The notes under the pieces were generated by a model, which was not told where the DNA came from, did not search any database, and saw nothing but the letters and a program-made list of their open reading frames with translations. From positions 1,336,001 to 1,400,000 of the forward strand of contig NZ_CP159996.1 in NCBI RefSeq assembly GCF_040703035.1: DNA of 64,000 nt. The letters run 5' to 3'. Source of the stretch: Terribacillus aidingensis (GTDB lineage Bacteria > Bacillota > Bacilli > Bacillales > Amphibacillaceae). Position numbers and translations under genes: made by a program. Every line of letters starts with the position of its first letter. Positions within the stretch are counted from its first letter, which is position 1. Positions 61,102 through 64,000 of the stretch are shown in pieces.

Positions 61102-61266
61102 ATGAAAAAAATCACAGCAGCAAACTTAGAAAAAATACTAGCTTCAGGAGAAAAAATTAATATCGTCGATGTAAGGGAAGATACAGAGGTTGCAGAGGGT
61201 AAAATACCAGATGCAAAGCATATCGCATTAGGACAATTACCGGATCGTCTAAACGAATTGGAGTGA
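61102..61266 (+). pseudogene. Rhodanese gene truncated before its active site
   Basis: GGGAGG and ATG open a frame KKITAANLEKILASGEKINI then VDVREDTEV ... RLNELE, stopping at 61266. The part with the catalytic loop, still seen in the decayed copy at about 41245-41295 as VCRSGGRSG, is missing; the junction GAATTGGA/GTGAATTC suggests a deletion between short GGA repeats. The 54-residue product would be inactive. Confidence 0.8.
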
Positions 61267-61317
61267 ATTCTCCCTTTTCTTCTATGTAAAAAAAGATGAA
61301 GGAATGGAGTTGAGCTT

Positions 61318-61671
61318 ATGATTACATGGATTTTAATCATTTTGATTGTTGCATTTTTTGTGAGCCGAATAATACCAGTGAAGGGTATTACGAATATCAC
61401 TGTGCAGGAGGCTAAAAATAAGGGGAAGGATAAGCGCGTACAATTCATCGATGTGCGTACATCGGGTGAATATAACGGATATAACAGCAAGCCTTTTATG
61501 AATATACCGCTGTCCAATTTGCCTGCTAAAATAGACACGTTAGATAAAAACAAAGAAGTCGTCGTTATCTGTCAAAGCGGCATGCGAAGTACAAGAGCAG
61601 CCAAAATACTGAAAAAACATGGTTTTAACAAGATTTATAATGTAAAAGGCGGTATGAGTGCCTGGAAATAG
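61318..61671 (+). CDS. Membrane-anchored rhodanese
   Basis: A 117-residue protein. An N-terminal helix (MITWILIILIVAFFVSRII) and a rhodanese domain with FIDVRTSGEY and the catalytic loop CQSGMRST (Cys about residue 86), ending GGMSAWK. The active site faces the cytoplasm if the basic residues after the helix follow the usual rule. Two relatives in the window (28695, 41349) are broken; this is the intact one. Confidence 0.88.
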   Translation: MITWILIILIVAFFVSRIIPVKGITNITVQEAKNKGKDKRVQFIDVRTSGEYNGYNSKPFMNIPLSNLPAKIDTLDKNKEVVVICQSGMRSTRAAKILKKHGFNKIYNVKGGMSAWK

Positions 61672-61697
61672 GATGATGTTTTTAAAAGAGGGAGCGA

Positions 61698-62312
61698 ATG
61701 ACGATGAATATGTGGAACACGCGCTTTCAAAATGAACAGTATGTGTATGGGACGGAACCTAACGAGTTTTTAGCTGATATGCAGCGAAAGCTGAATCTAT
61801 CAGGCACTGCTCTCGCCATCGCAGAAGGAGAAGGACGTAATGCAGCATTCTTAGCCGAACAAGGTATGCGAGTGACTGCCTGGGATTATGCCGAATCTGG
61901 TTTAGCTAAAACAGAAAAACTGGCTAACAGCAAAGGTGTCACCGTTCAGACAAAACTTGTCGATCTGATGGAAGCCGATTGGCAAGCAGAAAAGGAAAAC
62001 TGGGACGAGGTAGTGTGCGTATTTGGACACTTCCCGACAAGATTAAGGTATAAAACGTTGCAGGGAGTAAAAGAAGCCATAAAACCAGGGGGATATTTCC
62101 TTACTGAAGTGTATTCGAACTATCAGATTCCATATAATAGCGGTGGTCCCAAAGAGGCAGACTATTTGTACAAGCCCGAAGAATTTTTAGATGTTTTTGC
62201 TGGCTGGCATATCAAGCACTTATACATGGGGGAAGTAATCCGACGCGAAGGCATCCAGCATACTGGCTTAGCACATGTGATTCAGTTTGCCGGACGAAAG
62301 CCAACTGAATGA
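61698..62312 (+). CDS. Class I SAM-dependent methyltransferase (TehB-like)
   Basis: A 204-residue methyltransferase with the SAM glycine motif in LAIAEGEGRNAAFLAEQG and the later VVCVFGHFP and IKPGGYFLTEVY segments. This type often methylates thiols, selenium or tellurium species, so a detoxification role is possible here. Start ATG 61698 follows GAGGGAG; ATG 61704 is an alternative. Two 5' fragments of the same gene lie at 34619 and 41731. Confidence 0.85.
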   Translation: MTMNMWNTRFQNEQYVYGTEPNEFLADMQRKLNLSGTALAIAEGEGRNAAFLAEQGMRVTAWDYAESGLAKTEKLANSKGVTVQTKLVDLMEADWQAEKENWDEVVCVFGHFPTRLRYKTLQGVKEAIKPGGYFLTEVYSNYQIPYNSGGPKEADYLYKPEEFLDVFAGWHIKHLYMGEVIRREGIQHTGLAHVIQFAGRKPTE

Positions 62313-62322
62313 GGATTTTTTC

Positions 62323-62577
62323 ATGAAAACACAAATTACCATCTATACTTCCACTCTTTGTCCAGTTTGCCAAATGACCAAAGATTTCTTGTCTGGTATG
62401 AATATACCTTTTCAAGAGATAAATATTGATCTTAAGCCTATAGCGCTGATAAAACTTGTTAGTAAAACGTATAGAATATCCGTTCCACAAACAAACATTA
62501 ATGGGGAATGGGTATTTGGATTTGACCCAGTCAGGATGTTGGAAAGTTTGCAACCTGCTAATGTGTTGGAAATATAA
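62323..62577 (+). CDS. Glutaredoxin-like (NrdH type) protein
   Basis: An 84-residue thioredoxin-fold protein with CPVC at Cys14/Cys17 and a cis-Pro in ISVPQTNIN. It starts 11 bases after the methyltransferase and is probably cotranscribed. It may reduce protein persulfides or disulfides formed by the rhodaneses. Confidence 0.82.
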   Translation: MKTQITIYTSTLCPVCQMTKDFLSGMNIPFQEINIDLKPIALIKLVSKTYRISVPQTNINGEWVFGFDPVRMLESLQPANVLEI

Positions 62578-62771
62578 CAGCAAAATCAAGATAAAAGAAC
62601 AGATCTTTCGATAAAGCCAAGCGTCCTTTAGCATTTCCTTAGTGAAATAAGCTACGTTTGGTTTTCTCATATGTTGAGAAAGGAAGATATTGCTATATAT
62701 ACGAATAAGAGTCTTTAACCAGCCTTTTAATGTATTTTTATACCTTTTTCAGCTCTTCTGCATGTTACTTT

Positions 62772-62809
62772 AATAAATAAAGTCAACTAGAAAAATGACT
62801 TTATTTATT
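62772..62809. repeat. 14-bp perfect inverted repeat upstream of metallo-hydrolase
   Basis: AATAAATAAAGTCA / TGACTTTATTTATT with a ten-base spacer, about 65 bases before the next gene. It may be a terminator for the upstream operon or a repressor site. The rest of 62578-62871 shows no gene. Confidence 0.55.
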
Positions 62810-62871
62810 CTATGTATTACTTTATTTATCTTCGCTAAACTAGATATATACAAAACAAAGGAGAGATACTC

Positions 62872-63633
62872 ATGAATATAAAACACATTCGTAATGCAAC
62901 ACTTGTAGTAGAATATGCAGGAAAAAGATTTTTAGTTGATCCTATGCTAGCTGAAAAAGGAACTTTCCCACCATTTCCAAATTCTCCACGGCAAGATCAA
63001 ATGAATCCATTGATCAACTTGCCGATGTCAGTGGAAGAAGTCATTGAAGATATCGATGCTGTAATAGTTACACATTTGCATTATGATCACTGGGATGATG
63101 CTGCCAAAGAAGCTCTTCCAAAGGAAATCAAACTGTTTGTGCAAAATGAAGAAGACGCAGAACAAATTCGTAATGAAGGCTTCAAGAATGTGGAAGTTCT
63201 TACAGAAGAGACTGTTTATGAAGGTGTTCAGCTAATCAAAACAAAAGGTGAGCATGGTCGCGGCGAAATTTTGAAAATGGCTGGTTTTGTCTGCGGTGTA
63301 GTATTTAAGCATCAAGATGAAAAAACGCTGTATGTAGCAGGAGATACAGTCTGGTATGAAGGTGTTCAGGAAGAACTAGACAAGCACAAACCAGAGGTTA
63401 TTGTTGTAAACTCCGGAGATAACCAATTCTCTCAAGGCGGTTCTCTAGTCATGAATAAAGAGGACGTATATGAAGTATATAAAGCTGCACCTGAAGCAAA
63501 AATCATCTGTGTTCACATGGAAGCTGTTAATCACTGGAACTTATCCCGCGAAGATCTAAACAGCTTTATTAACGAAAAAGATATTTCTTCCAACGTATTT
63601 GTACCAGTTGAGGGCGAATCCTACAGTTTCTAA
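62872..63633 (+). CDS. Metallo-beta-lactamase-fold hydrolase (UlaG-like)
   Basis: A 253-residue MBL-fold protein with the metal motif THLHYDHWD near residue 66, GDTVWYEG for the second metal region, and a late HMEAVNHW. It resembles the UlaG-like group acting on diverse substrates rather than persulfide dioxygenases. AAAGGAGAG precedes the ATG. It starts a new transcription unit with the next gene. Confidence 0.85.
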   Translation: MNIKHIRNATLVVEYAGKRFLVDPMLAEKGTFPPFPNSPRQDQMNPLINLPMSVEEVIEDIDAVIVTHLHYDHWDDAAKEALPKEIKLFVQNEEDAEQIRNEGFKNVEVLTEETVYEGVQLIKTKGEHGRGEILKMAGFVCGVVFKHQDEKTLYVAGDTVWYEGVQEELDKHKPEVIVVNSGDNQFSQGGSLVMNKEDVYEVYKAAPEAKIICVHMEAVNHWNLSREDLNSFINEKDISSNVFVPVEGESYSF

Positions 63634-63662
63634 TATAAGGGTCTGTGAGAAGGAGAAGACTT

Positions 63663-64000
63663 ATGTCTGTCGAAACAAATAAAGAGTTAGTTCGCAGTTT
63701 TTTTGATCTTATCGAACAAGAAAATTATGATGCATTAAAAGATTACTGCCACGAAGAATTTGTCTTTTACCCACAGTTAGACGCACCATTTCCTGGTGTG
63801 GAAGGGTTGATCGAATCAGAAAAGAAAAATTTCGATGCATTTCCTGGTTTTAGAATGCCTATTCTGTCCATGACAGCGGAGGAAGATAGAGTGGCAGTAT
63901 ATTTTCTGTTTGAAGGAAAACATACAGGAATTCCGTTTGCAGGTGTTCCTGCGACCGGAAAGAATGCTCGTTTCTCCCTAATGATTCTTTTGAAAGTAAA
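63663..64000 (+). CDS. SnoaL-like polyketide-cyclase/NTF2-fold protein, partial
   Basis: The frame opens with ATG after AAGGAGAAG and runs off the window end; 112 codons are visible. MSVETNKELVRSFFDLIEQE then NYDALKDYC and PFPGVEGLIESE, followed by GIPFAGVPATGK, are typical of the SnoaL/ester-cyclase fold. It is 30 bases after the metallo-hydrolase and likely in its operon. Substrate unknown. Confidence 0.82.
   Translation, partial: MSVETNKELVRSFFDLIEQENYDALKDYCHEEFVFYPQLDAPFPGVEGLIESEKKNFDAFPGFRMPILSMTAEEDRVAVYFLFEGKHTGIPFAGVPATGKNARFSLMILLKV

Overview
The window is chromosomal DNA of a low-to-moderate GC, endospore-forming Firmicute of the family Bacillaceae. Evidence is the sigG end, the ylmC/pgeF/ylmE/sepF/ylmG/ylmH/divIVA/ileS/lspA/rluD order, and the attenuated pyr operon, all in the order known from Bacillus subtilis. 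A halotolerant Bacillaceae genus such as Terribacillus is possible, but the sequence alone does not settle this.

Region 1 (1-20743) is conserved core. It holds the sporulation sigma factor G end, the cell-division cluster, a T-box-controlled isoleucyl-tRNA synthetase, signal peptidase II, a pseudouridine synthase, and the complete pyrimidine operon pyrR-P-B-C-AA-AB-K-D-F-E. Two PyrR attenuators are present (before pyrR and before pyrP). The gap before pyrB is too short for the third one known from B. subtilis.

Region 2 (20744-28700) is accessory DNA with visible decay. A 5' remnant of an M20 amidohydrolase runs into a GNAT acetyltransferase. There are also a TetR regulator, a second GNAT gene, a leftward MFS / frameshifted tyrosine phosphatase / alpha-beta hydrolase cluster behind a double palindromic operator, and remnants of an ABC ATPase and possibly a serine recombinase.

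Region 3 (28700-34500) is a reactive-sulfur cluster resembling yrkE-J of B. subtilis and cst of Staphylococcus. Two divergent operons (CstR, TusA, DsrE, rhodaneses, a TusA-rhodanese fusion, a rhodanese-persulfide dioxygenase fusion, and a TauE/SafE exporter) face each other across ATACCC-N4-GGGTAT operators. Region 4 (34500-39280) is a LicT-antiterminated beta-glucoside PTS operon sitting between two TauE/SafE paralogues. Region 5 (39280-41930) is a second exporter followed by a decayed, deleted copy of the locus found intact at 55.5-62.3 kb. Region 6 (42000-46770) is a LysR-linked 2-hydroxyacid cluster with a ruined malate/lactate dehydrogenase gene.

Region 7 (47100-55320) is a copper locus (two CsoR repressors, CopZ, CopA and a 30-residue membrane peptide). 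It is followed by ferredoxin, a siroheme-reductase-like half protein, a Cys-rich copper-storage-type protein, a His-rich duplicated-domain protein, a glutaredoxin-like protein and a YdhK-type lipoprotein; several of these carry inactivating lesions. Region 8 (55320-62580) holds an MFS exporter, GntR regulator, OsmC, a second CstR, a CoA-disulfide reductase-rhodanese, a second membrane rhodanese-like protein, more rhodaneses, a methyltransferase and a glutaredoxin. The window ends in a metallo-hydrolase and a truncated SnoaL-like gene.

The unifying theme of 28.7-62.6 kb is handling of persulfide, thiosulfate/sulfite and copper. Fourteen related ATACC(N)GGTAT-type sites and four CsoR/CstR-family repressors appear to wire these operons together. 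Repeated partial copies and frameshifts show that the island has been built by duplication and is being eroded.
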